A stretch of DNA of 64,000 nt. Source: Pseudomonas arsenicoxydans. Its GTDB lineage: Bacteria; Pseudomonadota; Gammaproteobacteria; Pseudomonadales; Pseudomonadaceae. This document shows positions 27,188-37,505 of this stretch, one piece after another. The DNA lies in assembly GCF_900103875.1 (NCBI RefSeq), contig NZ_LT629705.1:62001-126000 (forward strand), given 5' to 3'. The translations under genes were made by a program, and so were the position numbers. Each line of letters begins with the position of its first letter. Position 1 is the first letter of the stretch. The notes below the pieces were generated by a model. That model had not been told where the DNA came from and ran no database searches. It worked only from the letters and a program-made list of their open reading frames with translations.

Positions 27188-27229
27188 GCCGAACGGCTGA
27201 TCCAGTGATGAGTCGGCCGTTCGGCTTTT
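27188..27229 (+). terminator. Terminator/attenuator between opdP and the third binding protein
   Basis: A 10-bp perfect stem (GCCGAACGGC with its complement) with an 18-nt loop, followed by TTTT, 7 bp after the opdP stop. It would lower or end transcription before the third binding protein. Confidence 0.75.
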
Positions 27230-27258
27230 GTCCTTTAACCGATTGCAGAGGGTTCTTG

Positions 27259-28854
27259 ATGAAAATGCTTCCCCTACGTGCGGCCATCGCCGCCGCGTTG
27301 CTGAGTGTCGCTGTTGGCGTCTCGGCCAAACCCCTGGTGGTCTGCACCGAAGCCAGCCCGGAAGGCTTCGATATGGTCCAGTACACGACTGCAGTCACCG
27401 CCGATGCGGTGGCCGAGACCATCTTCAATCGCCTGGCGGACTTCAAGCCCGGCACCACTGAAGTGATTCCGGCGCTGGCCGACTCCTGGGACATCAGCGA
27501 GGACGGTCTGAGCTATACGTTCCACCTGCGCAAAGGCGTCAAGTTCCACACCACCGATTACTTCAAGCCGACCCGCGACATGAATGCCGACGATGTGGTC
27601 TGGAGCTTCCAGCGTCAGCTGGACCCGAATCACCCGTGGCACAAACTGTCGAGCGTGGGCTTCCCGTACTTTGAAAGCATGGGCTTCAAGGAACTGCTCA
27701 AAAGCGTCGAGAAAGTGGACGACAACACCGTCAAGTTCACGCTGACCCGTCGTGAAGCGCCATTCCTGGCCGACATCGCCATGGCCTTCTCCTCGATCTA
27801 CTCCGCCGAGTACGCCGACCAGTTGCTCAAGGCCAACAAGACCGGCGACCTGAACAACAAGCCCGTCGGCACCGGCCCGTTCGTGTTCCAGCGCTACAAC
27901 AAAGATGCCCAGGTTCGCTTCAAGGCCAACCCGGACTACTTCCGTGGCAAGCCGCCAGCCGAAGCGTTGATCCTGGCGATCGCCACCGACAACAACGTGC
28001 GCCTGCAAAAGCTCAAGGCCAACGAGTGCCAGGTCGCGCTGTATCCGAAACCGGATGACATCCCGAGCATCAAGAAAGACGAAAAACTCAAAGTCGATGA
28101 AATGAACGCGATGACCGTTTCGTACATCGCCATGAACACCACGCACAAGTACATGAGTGATGTGCGCGTGCGTAAAGCCATCGACATCGCCTTCGACAAG
28201 GCCGCTTATGTCAATGCGCTGTTCGGCAAAGGCAACGCCACGGTCGCGGTTAACCCGTACCCGGACACGTTGCTGGGCTACAACCACGACCTGAAGAACC
28301 CGCCTCGTGACCTGGACAAGGCTCGCGCCTTGCTCAAGGAAGCCGGTGTACCGGAAGGCACCACGTTCACCCTGTTCACCCGTAACGGTGGCGGCCCTAC
28401 CAACCCTAACCCGATGCTCGGCGCGCAGATGATGCAGGCCGACCTGGCCAAGGTCGGGATCAAGATCGATATTCGCGTCATGGAATGGGGCGAAATGCTC
28501 AAGCGCGCCAAAAACGGTGAGCACGACATGGTTTCCGCCGGATGGGCGGGCGACAACGGCGACCCGGATAACTTCCTGACGCCTATGCTCAGTTGCGAAG
28601 CCGCCAAGAACGGCGAAAACTATGCTCGCTGGTGCAACGAGAAATTCCAGACGCTGATTGATCAGGCAAGGGCTAAAGTGAACCCGACGGAACGTGCAGC
28701 GCTCTACGAACAGGCCCAGGTCGTTTTCAACCAGGACCAGCCATGGATCAGCATGGCGCACACCCGTATGTTCACCGCAATGCGCAACAACGTAGAGGGC
28801 TATCACATTAGCCCCCTCACCACTAATAACTTCGCCACCACCCAGGTGAAGTAG
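27259..28854 (+). CDS. Dipeptide ABC transporter periplasmic binding protein 3
   Basis: The third SBP_bac_5 protein (531 aa), more diverged than the other two (VCTEASPEGFDMVQY, TRDMNADDVVWSFQRQ, WAGDNGDPDNF). The signal peptide (about 1-23) ends VSA. ATG codons at 27259 and 27265 are both possible; the first follows GAGGG at better spacing. It lies directly ahead of dppB with only a hairpin between, so it is the binding protein co-transcribed with the membrane parts. The N-terminal lobe keeps the family strand YTFHLRKGVKFH. Confidence 0.93.
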   Translation: MKMLPLRAAIAAALLSVAVGVSAKPLVVCTEASPEGFDMVQYTTAVTADAVAETIFNRLADFKPGTTEVIPALADSWDISEDGLSYTFHLRKGVKFHTTDYFKPTRDMNADDVVWSFQRQLDPNHPWHKLSSVGFPYFESMGFKELLKSVEKVDDNTVKFTLTRREAPFLADIAMAFSSIYSAEYADQLLKANKTGDLNNKPVGTGPFVFQRYNKDAQVRFKANPDYFRGKPPAEALILAIATDNNVRLQKLKANECQVALYPKPDDIPSIKKDEKLKVDEMNAMTVSYIAMNTTHKYMSDVRVRKAIDIAFDKAAYVNALFGKGNATVAVNPYPDTLLGYNHDLKNPPRDLDKARALLKEAGVPEGTTFTLFTRNGGGPTNPNPMLGAQMMQADLAKVGIKIDIRVMEWGEMLKRAKNGEHDMVSAGWAGDNGDPDNFLTPMLSCEAAKNGENYARWCNEKFQTLIDQARAKVNPTERAALYEQAQVVFNQDQPWISMAHTRMFTAMRNNVEGYHISPLTTNNFATTQVK

Positions 28855-28865
28855 ATAAGAAACTA

Positions 28866-28892
28866 CCGGCATTCCTGACCCAGGAATGCCGG
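28866..28892 (+). repeat. Perfect hairpin between binding protein 3 and dppB
   Basis: A 12-bp perfect stem (CCGGCATTCCTG with its complement) and a 3-nt loop, with no T-run. Such a hairpin would stabilise the 3' end of the binding-protein message and reduce permease expression relative to it. Confidence 0.75.
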
Positions 28893-28926
28893 GCACGCCT
28901 AACCGGCTGATGAGGTACACCACACG

Positions 28927-29937
28927 ATGTTTAGTTTTATTGCCCGCCGATTGGGGTTATTGATCCCCACGTTCTTCGGCATCACCTTGCTGACTTTCGC
29001 GTTGATTCGCATGATTCCAGGCGACCCCGTGGAAGTAATGATGGGCGAACGTCGAGTCGACCCCGAAATGCATGCTCAGGCAATGGAACGCCTAGGTCTG
29101 AACAAACCGCTGTATGCCCAGTACCTGGATTACATCGGCAAACTGGCCCACGGCGATCTCGGCGAGTCCCTGCGTACCCGTGAAAGCGTCTGGACCGAGT
29201 TCACCTCTCTCTTCCCCGCGACCCTGGAACTGTCCATGGCCGCCCTGTTGTTCGCCGGCGTCCTGGGCCTGTTGGCCGGGGTGATCGCGGCACTCAAGCG
29301 AGGATCCCTGTTCGACCATGGGGTGATGGGCATCTCCCTGGCGGGATATTCGATGCCGATCTTCTGGTGGGGCCTGATCCTGATCATGTTCTTCTCGGTG
29401 TCCCTGGGCTGGACCCCGGTGTCCGGGCGGATCGACCTGCTCTACGACATCGAGCCGCGCACCGGCTTCATGCTCATCGACACGTTGCTGGCCGATGACA
29501 TCGGTGCCTTCTTCGATGCCCTGCATCACCTGATCCTGCCAGCCATCGTGCTCGGCACCATCCCGCTGGCCGTTATCGCGCGGATGACCCGTTCTTCGAT
29601 GCTCGAAGTGCTGCGCGAAGACTACATCCGTACTGCCCGCGCCAAAGGCCTGTCGCCAGCGCGCGTGGTGTTCGTTCATGGCCTGCGCAACGCGCTGATC
29701 CCGGTACTCACCGTGGTCGGCCTGCAAGTCGGCACGTTGCTGGCCGGTGCGGTCCTGACCGAAACCATCTTCTCGTGGCCCGGCATCGGCAAATGGCTGA
29801 TCGAAGCCATTGGCGCACGGGACTACCCAGTCGTGCAGAACGGCATCCTGTTAATCGCCTGCCTGGTGATTCTGGTCAACTTCGTGGTGGACATCCTCTA
29901 CGGCTTTGCCAACCCACGCATTCGTCACCAGCGCTGA
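28927..29937 (+). CDS. dppB: Dipeptide ABC transporter permease DppB
   Basis: An inner-membrane permease (336 aa) with six predicted helices. The N-terminus MFSFIARRLGLLIPTFFGIT is typical of DppB/OppB. The EAA loop that docks the ATPase is at ARAKGLSPARVVFVHGLRNA (about 236-256), and the C-terminus ends in the usual DILYGFANPRIRH. It forms the channel with DppC, whose gene starts 7 bp downstream. Confidence 0.95.
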   Translation: MFSFIARRLGLLIPTFFGITLLTFALIRMIPGDPVEVMMGERRVDPEMHAQAMERLGLNKPLYAQYLDYIGKLAHGDLGESLRTRESVWTEFTSLFPATLELSMAALLFAGVLGLLAGVIAALKRGSLFDHGVMGISLAGYSMPIFWWGLILIMFFSVSLGWTPVSGRIDLLYDIEPRTGFMLIDTLLADDIGAFFDALHHLILPAIVLGTIPLAVIARMTRSSMLEVLREDYIRTARAKGLSPARVVFVHGLRNALIPVLTVVGLQVGTLLAGAVLTETIFSWPGIGKWLIEAIGARDYPVVQNGILLIACLVILVNFVVDILYGFANPRIRHQR

Positions 29938-29944
29938 GATCATT

Positions 29945-30862
29945 ATGACCATGACCACTTCAATTCCAGCGGTAGCAGTCGATCAAAGCCTGCTGTATCC
30001 GTCCCCGTACAAAGAATTCTGGCAAGCGTTTTCCAAGAACAAAGGCGCCGTCGCCGGCCTGCTGTTCATGCTGCTGGTGATTTTCTGCGCGATCTTCGCG
30101 CCTTGGGTTTCCCCGCATAACCCGAGTGAGCAGTACCGCGACTTCCTGCTGACCCCGCCGGCCTGGCTGGAAGGTGGGCAGATCCAGTTCCTGCTCGGCA
30201 CCGATGAACTGGGTCGCGACCTGCTGTCGCGGCTGATCAACGGTTCGCGTCTGTCCCTGCTGATCGGCTTGTCGTCGGTGGTGATGTCGCTGATTCCGGG
30301 CATCCTGCTGGGTCTGTTCGCCGGGTTCTTCCCGCGCGTGCTCGGCCCGACCATCATGCGCCTGATGGACATCATGCTGGCCCTGCCATCGCTGCTGCTG
30401 GCCGTGGCGATTGTCGCCATCCTCGGCCCTGGCCTGATCAACACCATCATTGCCATCGCCGTGGTTTCGTTGCCGTCCTACGTTCGTCTGACCCGCGCCG
30501 CGGTGATGGGCGAATTGAACCGCGACTACGTGACCGCCGCGCGCCTGGCTGGTGCCGGTCTGCCACGCCTGATGTTCGTCACCGTGCTGCCCAACTGCAT
30601 GGCACCGCTGATCGTTCAGGCCACCTTGAGCTTTTCTTCGGCGATTCTCGACGCCGCCGCACTGGGCTTCCTCGGCCTTGGCGTACAACCGCCAACCCCT
30701 GAGTGGGGCACCATGCTGGCTTCGGCTCGCGACTACATCGAACGCGCCTGGTGGGTGGTAAGCCTGCCGGGTCTGACCATTTTGCTCAGCGTGCTGGCAA
30801 TCAACTTGATGGGCGACGGTCTGCGCGATGCGCTGGACCCGAAACTCAAGAACGCCGCCTGA
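29945..30862 (+). CDS. dppC: Dipeptide ABC transporter permease DppC
   Basis: The second inner-membrane permease (305 aa). An N-terminal cytoplasmic stretch of about 40 residues precedes the first helix ([15 protein letters not shown]). The family motif [20 protein letters not shown] follows, and the EAA loop is at [23 protein letters not shown] codons at 29945 and 29951 are both possible; the first is closer to family length. It pairs with DppB and precedes dppD by 10 bp. Confidence 0.95.
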   Translation: MTMTTSIPAVAVDQSLLYPSPYKEFWQAFSKNKGAVAGLLFMLLVIFCAIFAPWVSPHNPSEQYRDFLLTPPAWLEGGQIQFLLGTDELGRDLLSRLINGSRLSLLIGLSSVVMSLIPGILLGLFAGFFPRVLGPTIMRLMDIMLALPSLLLAVAIVAILGPGLINTIIAIAVVSLPSYVRLTRAAVMGELNRDYVTAARLAGAGLPRLMFVTVLPNCMAPLIVQATLSFSSAILDAAALGFLGLGVQPPTPEWGTMLASARDYIERAWWVVSLPGLTILLSVLAINLMGDGLRDALDPKLKNAA

Positions 30863-30872
30863 GGAGATTCAA

Positions 30873-31841
30873 ATGTCACTGTTAGAAATCAAGAATCTCA
30901 ACGTTCGCTTTGGCGACAAGAACGCCGTTCCGGTAGTCGACGGGCTCGACATTACCGTGGACAAGGGCGAAGTCCTGGCCATCGTTGGCGAGTCGGGTTC
31001 CGGTAAATCCGTGACCATGATGGCGCTGATGGGCCTGATCGAGCATCCGGGGATCGTCACCGCCGACGCGCTGAATTTCGACGGCAAGGACATGCTCAAG
31101 CTCAGCAACCGTCAGCGTCGGCAAATTGTCGGCAAAGACCTGGCCATGGTCTTCCAGGACCCGATGACCGCGCTGAACCCAAGCTACACCGTCGGTTTCC
31201 AGATCGAAGAAGTGCTGCGCCTGCACCTGAAAATGTCCGGCAAGCAAGCCCGCGCACGGGCCATCGAACTGCTGGAAAAAGTTGAAATCCCGGGTGCTGC
31301 CAGCCGTATGGACGCCTACCCGCACCAACTGTCCGGCGGTATGAGCCAGCGCGTCGCGATTGCCATGGCGATTGCCGGCGAGCCGAAACTGCTGATCGCC
31401 GACGAACCAACCACCGCGCTCGACGTGACCATTCAGGCCCAAATCATGGACCTGCTGCTGGCGTTGCAGAAAGAGCAGAACATGGGCCTGGTGCTGATCA
31501 CTCACGACCTCGCGGTCGTGGCCGAAACTGCCCAGCGCGTGTGCGTGATGTACGCCGGCCAAGCAGTGGAAGTCGGTCAGGTGCCTCAGTTGTTCGACAT
31601 TCCGGCGCACCCGTACAGCGAAGCGCTGCTCAAGGCGATTCCGGAACACAGCCTGGGCGCCACACGCCTGGCCACGCTGCCGGGCATCGTTCCCGGTCGT
31701 TATGACCGTCCACAGGGTTGCCTGCTGTCGCCGCGTTGCCCGTACGTGCAGGAATCCTGCCGTCAGCAACGCCCAACCCTTGACCCGAAAAGCAACAGCC
31801 TTGCCCGCTGCTTCTACCCGCTGAATCAGGAGGTGGCGTAA
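30873..31841 (+). CDS. dppD: Dipeptide ABC transporter ATPase DppD
   Basis: An ATP-binding subunit (322 aa) with Walker [10 protein letters not shown], signature [15 protein letters not shown], Walker [13 protein letters not shown] and H-loop ITHD. The C-terminal oligopeptide/dipeptide extension carries a Cys cluster ([14 protein letters not shown]) of the type that binds an iron-sulfur centre in relatives. The ATG at 30873 follows GAGGAG. Its stop overlaps the dppF start. Confidence 0.95.
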   Translation: MSLLEIKNLNVRFGDKNAVPVVDGLDITVDKGEVLAIVGESGSGKSVTMMALMGLIEHPGIVTADALNFDGKDMLKLSNRQRRQIVGKDLAMVFQDPMTALNPSYTVGFQIEEVLRLHLKMSGKQARARAIELLEKVEIPGAASRMDAYPHQLSGGMSQRVAIAMAIAGEPKLLIADEPTTALDVTIQAQIMDLLLALQKEQNMGLVLITHDLAVVAETAQRVCVMYAGQAVEVGQVPQLFDIPAHPYSEALLKAIPEHSLGATRLATLPGIVPGRYDRPQGCLLSPRCPYVQESCRQQRPTLDPKSNSLARCFYPLNQEVA

Positions 31842-32821
31842 TGGCCGTCGTACTTACCGCCCGCGACCTGACCCGTCACTACGAAGTGTCCCGTGGCCTG
31901 TTCAAGGGCCATGCGACCGTACGCGCCCTGAACGGTGTGTCGTTTGAACTCGAAGCCGGCAAAACCCTCGCTGTGGTTGGCGAATCGGGCTGCGGCAAAT
32001 CCACCCTGGCCCGTGCCCTGACGCTGATCGAGGAGCCGTCCTCCGGCTCCCTGAAAATCGCCGGGCAAGAAGTCACCGGTGCCGACAAGGCTCAACGCAA
32101 GCAACTGCGCAAAGACGTGCAGATGGTGTTCCAGAGCCCATACGCCTCGTTGAACCCACGGCAGAAAGTCGGAGATCAGCTCGGCGAGCCGCTGCTGATC
32201 AACACCAACCTCTCCGCCGCCGAGCGTCGCGAGAAAGTGCAGGCGATGATGAAGCAGGTGGGCTTGCGTCCTGAGCACTACCAGCGTTATCCGCACATGT
32301 TCTCTGGCGGTCAGCGTCAGCGGATCGCGCTGGCCCGGGCGATGATGTTGCAGCCCAAAGTGCTGGTGGCGGATGAGCCGACGTCGGCGCTGGACGTGTC
32401 GATCCAGGCCCAGGTGCTGAACCTGTTCATGGATTTGCAGCAAGAGTTCAACACCGCCTACGTGTTCATCTCGCACAACCTGGCGGTGGTGCAACACGTT
32501 GCCGATGACGTGATGGTGATGTACCTCGGTCGCCCGGTGGAAATGGGTCCGAAGAACGACATCTACGAGCGTCCTCTGCACCCGTACACCCAGGCGTTGC
32601 TGTCGGCTACCCCGACCATTCACCCGGACCCGAACAAGCCGAAAATCAAGATCGTCGGCGAGTTGCCCAACCCGTTGAACCCGCCGTCGGGTTGCGCTTT
32701 CCACAAGCGCTGCCCGTACGCGACCGAGCGCTGCAGCACTGAAGAGCCGGCCCTGCGCCTGCTCGACAGCCGCCAGGTTGCTTGCCACTACGCCGAGCAA
32801 TTCCTCGACGGTGCGGCATAA
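31841..32821 (+). CDS. dppF: Dipeptide ABC transporter ATPase DppF
   Basis: The second ATP-binding subunit (326 aa) with Walker A GESGCGKST, signature FSGGQRQRIALARAM, Walker B VLVADEPTSALD and H-loop ISHN. The C-terminal extension has a Cys cluster (CAFHKRCPYATERC) like DppD. The start overlaps the dppD stop (TAATG), with GGAGG inside the end of dppD, so the two are coupled. It ends the dpp operon, followed by a hairpin and a Rho-independent terminator. Confidence 0.95.
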   Translation: MAVVLTARDLTRHYEVSRGLFKGHATVRALNGVSFELEAGKTLAVVGESGCGKSTLARALTLIEEPSSGSLKIAGQEVTGADKAQRKQLRKDVQMVFQSPYASLNPRQKVGDQLGEPLLINTNLSAAERREKVQAMMKQVGLRPEHYQRYPHMFSGGQRQRIALARAMMLQPKVLVADEPTSALDVSIQAQVLNLFMDLQQEFNTAYVFISHNLAVVQHVADDVMVMYLGRPVEMGPKNDIYERPLHPYTQALLSATPTIHPDPNKPKIKIVGELPNPLNPPSGCAFHKRCPYATERCSTEEPALRLLDSRQVACHYAEQFLDGAA

Positions 32822-32824
32822 ACA

Positions 32825-32848
32825 TGTGGGAGCGAGTTTGCTCCCACA
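32825..32848. repeat. Single REP-type hairpin after dppF
   Basis: TGTGGGAG and CTCCCACA pair around GCGAGTTTG just past the dppF stop. It is a short relative of the REP family seen elsewhere in the window. Confidence 0.7.
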
Positions 32849-32872
32849 GTGATACCTGACCTGCCTCAACAG

Positions 32873-32921
32873 CCCCTTCTATTTCGATTGCGCATCAATC
32901 GGGGCAGAAGGGGTTTTCTTT
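32873..32921 (+). terminator. Rho-independent terminator of the dpp operon
   Basis: CCCCTTCT pairs with AGAAGGGG around an inner hairpin (CGATTG/CAATCG) and is followed by TTTTCTTTT. Confidence 0.85.
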
Positions 32922-32938
32922 TGCCCGTGATTTACCTT

Positions 32939-33190
32939 CTAGGTCTGACTGTCGTCCTCTTCGTCAGTGTCAGGCTCGTCCGTGGTCGAATCGTCATCGC
33001 CTTTGGTTCCGCCTTGATCCTCATCGCCCGGTTCCGAGTCGGACTTGGCAATCATCTGGCCCGTGTGCATCGCCTGCCCGCTGGAAGCGTGTTCTCCCTG
33101 ATCCGTGCACTGCGCCCAAGCTGCAGACATGCCCACGGACAGCATCACCAAAACCTTTAGCAACAACACAATGCGTTGAAAAATGCTCAT
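32939..33190 (-). CDS. Small exported acidic protein of unknown function
   Basis: An 83-residue predicted periplasmic or secreted protein. A signal peptide (MSIFQRIVLLLKVLVMLSVG to about residue 26, cleavage after AWA) precedes a mature part containing one Cys and two His. It ends in a strongly acidic tail (Asp/Glu/Thr rich from about residue 52). The ATG at 33188-33190 lies 12 bp from AGGA; an ATG four codons upstream overlaps that site and is less likely. I do not recognise the family. Metal or cation binding by the tail is conceivable only on composition. Confidence 0.6.
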   Translation of the reverse strand: MSIFQRIVLLLKVLVMLSVGMSAAWAQCTDQGEHASSGQAMHTGQMIAKSDSEPGDEDQGGTKGDDDSTTDEPDTDEEDDSQT

Positions 33191-33352
33191 AGCCGAATCC
33201 ATCCTTTCTTGAGGTGAAGCATGGTTGCCTGTCGGAGCGCTGATTGAAATCTAGTTCTGATCGGCGCGGTTCTCCAGATAGGACGCTAATGAATAGACGG
33301 AATGCCGCTGGTGGGAAGATTGGTTTTGAATAAAGGTAATGCCGAAAAGATC

Positions 33353-33444
33353 AAAAGATCGCAGCCTCGTTTCACTCGACAGCTCCTACAGGGCGGCGCA
33401 TTCCAATGTAGGAGCTGTCGAGTGAAACGAGGCTGCGATCTTTT
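33353..33444. repeat. Inverted repeat of the GTAGGAGCT family next to the IS
   Basis: Arms 33353-33390 and 33407-33444 are near-exact reverse complements (core TGTAGGAGCTGTCGAGTG). The right arm ends immediately before the 3-bp target duplication of the insertion sequence. Confidence 0.92.
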
Positions 33445-33478
33445 GCCTGTCTAGTCCTGAAATAGGTTTACACCTGTT

Positions 33479-34279
33479 TCACCCTAACGCCCGATGCATC
33501 GCCTCGGGCGTTTTGTATTTCAACGACAGGTGCGGACGCTCGCGGTTGTAGATCGATACCGACTCGCTCACCATCTTCTTCGCCTGCGTTAAATCCTGTG
33601 GTCGCTGGAGCAAAAGCTCCGTCTTCAATATCCCGTTGACCCGCTCTGCCAAGGCATTTTGGTAGCAGTCATAGCCGTCCGTCATCGAACACCTGATGCC
33701 GTGTTTCGCGTGCAGTTCCTGGTACATTCCCGAGCAATACTGGCTGCCTCTGTCCGAGTGATGAACCAGTGGCTGCTCCGTTCGACGGTGCTTCACCGCC
33801 CGGCGCAGCGCTTGCGCGACCGACTCGGTGTGCAGGCTTTCATGGACGTGATAGCCCACGATCTTTCGCGAAAAAGCATCCGTCACAAGGCTCAGATAGG
33901 CCACGCCTTCCTGAGTGGGCAGATAGGTGATGTCAGCCACCCAAACCTGTTCCGGGCCGCTGGGAACAACCTGTTCAGGCCCCGGTTTGAGCAGGTTCGG
34001 ATGGCGTCGAAAGCGATGATGACTGTCGGTTGTCTTGTGATACGCCCGCTTTCGCGCTACCAATAAACGCCGTTCGCGCAGAATCGAAAACAGGCGATCT
34101 CGCCCTACTTGCAGCTCAAGCAGCGGCTGACATTGCAGCAGGTAATGCAGCTTTCTAGTGCCCAACCGCGGCTGCCGCAGGCGCTTTTGCTGAACGAAAT
34201 CGGCAACTTTCTGATCCAGAATCAGACGAGCAGCATCGGCGCGATTGCGTTTGTAGTAAGCCTGTCGGCTTATCCCCAT
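33479..34279 (-). CDS. IS3-family transposase OrfB (catalytic part)
   Basis: An rve/DDE integrase-type transposase of 266 residues from the first ATG. An HTH_21 region begins at MGISRQAYYKRNRAD. The catalytic triad is visible as D in VWVADITYL, D in HHSDRGSQY and E in ALAERVNG. It is probably made mainly as an OrfAB fusion: the frame continues open upstream to the slippery A6G at 34345-34351, adding residues such as ASRQVLAQKR before the ATG. It catalyses cut-and-copy transposition of the flanking element. Confidence 0.93.
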   Translation of the reverse strand: MGISRQAYYKRNRADAARLILDQKVADFVQQKRLRQPRLGTRKLHYLLQCQPLLELQVGRDRLFSILRERRLLVARKRAYHKTTDSHHRFRRHPNLLKPGPEQVVPSGPEQVWVADITYLPTQEGVAYLSLVTDAFSRKIVGYHVHESLHTESVAQALRRAVKHRRTEQPLVHHSDRGSQYCSGMYQELHAKHGIRCSMTDGYDCYQNALAERVNGILKTELLLQRPQDLTQAKKMVSESVSIYNRERPHLSLKYKTPEAMHRALG

Positions 34280-34302
34280 GAACTGGCAAGCCCTGCTGAT
34301 GC

Positions 34303-34704
34303 TCAGGTTTTGGATTCGTTTTTGCGCGAGGACTTGCCGGGACGCTTTTTTACGACAGAGAGACCGTAGTCATTTTTCAAGACGTCCACGACGGCCTCGA
34401 AAAACTGCGCTTTCTGATTGGACAGCGCCAACTGCTCTTCAAGCTCTTTGATGCGCTGCTCTGGCGTTAATGGTCGGTTTTTGTCGGGCATAGACCCCAT
34501 CCTCGGCGAGCCAATGTAGGTGCCGGGGCTCCAATCTTGACGACCGTGCTTGCGTAACCATGTCAGAACGGTCGTTTTGCCTTGAATCCCGTAGCGCTCC
34601 TGAGCCTCTTTATAACTCAGCTCGCCTTTTTCGACCTGGTCGACGACCGACAATTTAAAGGTCAGCGTGTAGTCTCGCTGACTACGCCTTTTTGCGGATT
34701 CCAT
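34303..34704 (-). CDS. IS3-family transposase OrfA
   Basis: A 133-residue HTH protein (RRSQRDYTLTFKLSVVDQVE, then SYKEAQERYGI and TVLTWLRKHG) followed by a leucine-zipper-like stretch (EQRIKELEEQLALSNQKAQF). It binds the IS ends and regulates transposition. Near its 3' end GTA AAA AAG forms an X-XXY-YYZ slippery site for a -1 shift into OrfB. The ATG at 34702-34704 follows GGAGG. Confidence 0.92.
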   Translation of the reverse strand: MESAKRRSQRDYTLTFKLSVVDQVEKGELSYKEAQERYGIQGKTTVLTWLRKHGRQDWSPGTYIGSPRMGSMPDKNRPLTPEQRIKELEEQLALSNQKAQFFEAVVDVLKNDYGLSVVKKRPGKSSRKNESKT

Positions 34705-34765
34705 TACGTCCTCCTGAAAAACAGATCAGAAGGTGTAAACCTTATTCAGGACGGGACAGCCCCAT

Positions 34766-34797
34766 AAAAAAAGGCGAAGCCCGAAAGCTTCGCCTTT
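34766..34797 (-). terminator. Rho-independent terminator of prfC
   Basis: On the minus strand an 8-bp stem (GGCGAAGC/GCTTCGCC) with a 6-nt loop is followed by seven T. The IS right end lies 7 bp beyond it, so termination of prfC is left intact. Confidence 0.9.
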
Positions 34798-34819
34798 GCT
34801 CTGACCGACCATCTAACGC

Positions 34820-36403
<1,584 letters not shown>

Positions 36404-36768
36404 GGGAAATCGCCTGGCAGGTGATTCAAAAAAGGGCGGCGAGTATAGCGCAAACCGGCATCGACGGACCACCGTTCGCCCTGTCGCCAATGGCGATTGA
36501 CGGCCCCCTGGAGGATCAACGGTGGCTAAATGCTGTTAAATATGGAACCTTTTAAAAGGTGGAGGCGTCCACTCCCCTGTTACAGCACTCGTAGCAGGGT
36601 TTGAAAAATCTGCAAGTTAGCCTGACGAGGCTGCGCTTATGGCTCGATTCATGTCCCTTTGCGGACATAGAACGCGCTGCTTCTCGCGAACGTTGTTTTT
36701 CCCGGCAGCCAGGAATGGCATGCCACACGGGACTGCGTTCGCCGACCAAGAAAAAAAGGAGTCCGCCT
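36404..36768. other. Divergent intergenic region, prfC and osmoprotectant operon
   Basis: This 365-bp gap has no supported gene. It contains a 12-bp perfect palindrome CCTTTTAAAAGG (36548-36559) and a small hairpin ATGTCC/GGACAT (36651-36668), either of which could be a regulator site or part of a leader. Promoters for both directions must lie here, but I could not assign them with confidence. Confidence 0.4.
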
Positions 36769-37485
36769 GTGGCTATTCGCTATGGCAAGGGGCTTATTGG
36801 AGGTGCGGTTGTCGTCGCTCTCCTGGCCCTGCTGGTCCACTGGATTGGCATCAACACGATCGAACATTACCGCGACGATTTATTGTTTTACCTGCAAGCT
36901 CATCTGATTCTTGTCCTTGTCTCCATGCTGGCCGCCCTTGTCGTGGGCATACCCGCCGGTATCTTCCTCAGCCGCCCAACCATGGTTGACCGTGCTGAAC
37001 GCTTCATGCAGATCTTCAACATCGGCAACACCGTGCCGCCTCTCGCCGTACTCGCTATCGCCCTGGGGATTCTGGGCATCGGCAGCGGCCCCGCGATCTT
37101 CGCCCTGTTCCTCGCCTCGCTGTTGCCGATCGTGCGCAACACCTATGAAGGCCTGAAAAACGTCCAGGGTTCGCTCAAAGAAGCGGCGGTCGGTATCGGC
37201 ATGACACCGACTCAGGTGCTGTGGCGGGTCGAATTGCCCAACGCCGTGCCGATCATCATTGGTGGCGTGCGCGTGGCCCTGGCGATCAACGTCGGGACGG
37301 CACCACTGGCGTTCCTGATTGGCGCCAACAGCCTGGGCAGCCTGATTTTCCCTGGCATCGCCCTGAACAATCAGCCGCAACTGCTGCTCGGCGCGGCCTG
37401 CACCGCCTTGCTGGCCTTGCTGCTCGACGGCCTGGTGACACTCGCCAGCCGCCTCTGGCTCGAACGCGGCCTACGCCCGTCTTAA
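36769..37485 (+). CDS. Osmoprotectant ABC transporter permease 1 (OpuC/YehY-type)
   Basis: An inner-membrane permease of 238 residues with about six helices. The ProW/OpuB-family segment IFNIGNTVPPLAVLAIALG and the ATPase-docking loop VRNTYEGLKNVQGSLKEAAV are clear. I chose GTG at 36769 because AAGGAG precedes it by the right distance and relatives begin just ahead of the first helix. An in-frame start at 36601 would add 56 residues of poor quality. Substrates of the family are glycine betaine, choline or carnitine. It is first of four genes; the binding protein begins 20 bp downstream. Confidence 0.88.
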   Translation: MAIRYGKGLIGGAVVVALLALLVHWIGINTIEHYRDDLLFYLQAHLILVLVSMLAALVVGIPAGIFLSRPTMVDRAERFMQIFNIGNTVPPLAVLAIALGILGIGSGPAIFALFLASLLPIVRNTYEGLKNVQGSLKEAAVGIGMTPTQVLWRVELPNAVPIIIGGVRVALAINVGTAPLAFLIGANSLGSLIFPGIALNNQPQLLLGAACTALLALLLDGLVTLASRLWLERGLRPS

Positions 37486-37505
37486 GCCTCGGCAAAGGAA
37501 TAATC

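Larger units (their letters stand above)
33448..34758 (-). mobile_element. Complete IS3-family insertion sequence (1311 bp)
   Basis: The ends are imperfect inverted repeats beginning TGTC and sharing GTCCTGAA and GGTTTACACCT, with the TG...CA termini typical of IS3. A 3-bp direct repeat GCC flanks it (33445-33447 and 34759-34761). Two overlapping-phase genes encode OrfA (34303-34704) and OrfB (33479-34279), with an A6G slippery run between. All expected parts are intact, so it is probably active or recently inserted. The target lies between a GTAGGAGCT repeat and the prfC terminator. Confidence 0.92.

Noticed and set aside
32849..32938. Possible small gene after dppF
   Set aside because: The interval is filled by the operon terminator; the open frame through it has no ribosome binding site.
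33479..34704. Two-frame transposase considered a frameshifted pseudogene
   Set aside because: The phase change is -1 at an A6G heptamer, the normal IS3 arrangement; all catalytic residues and both ends are intact.
36601..36768. 56-residue N-terminal extension of the first osmoprotectant permease
   Set aside because: A GTG at 36769 has a well-placed AAGGAG, and the extension has no membrane or family features.
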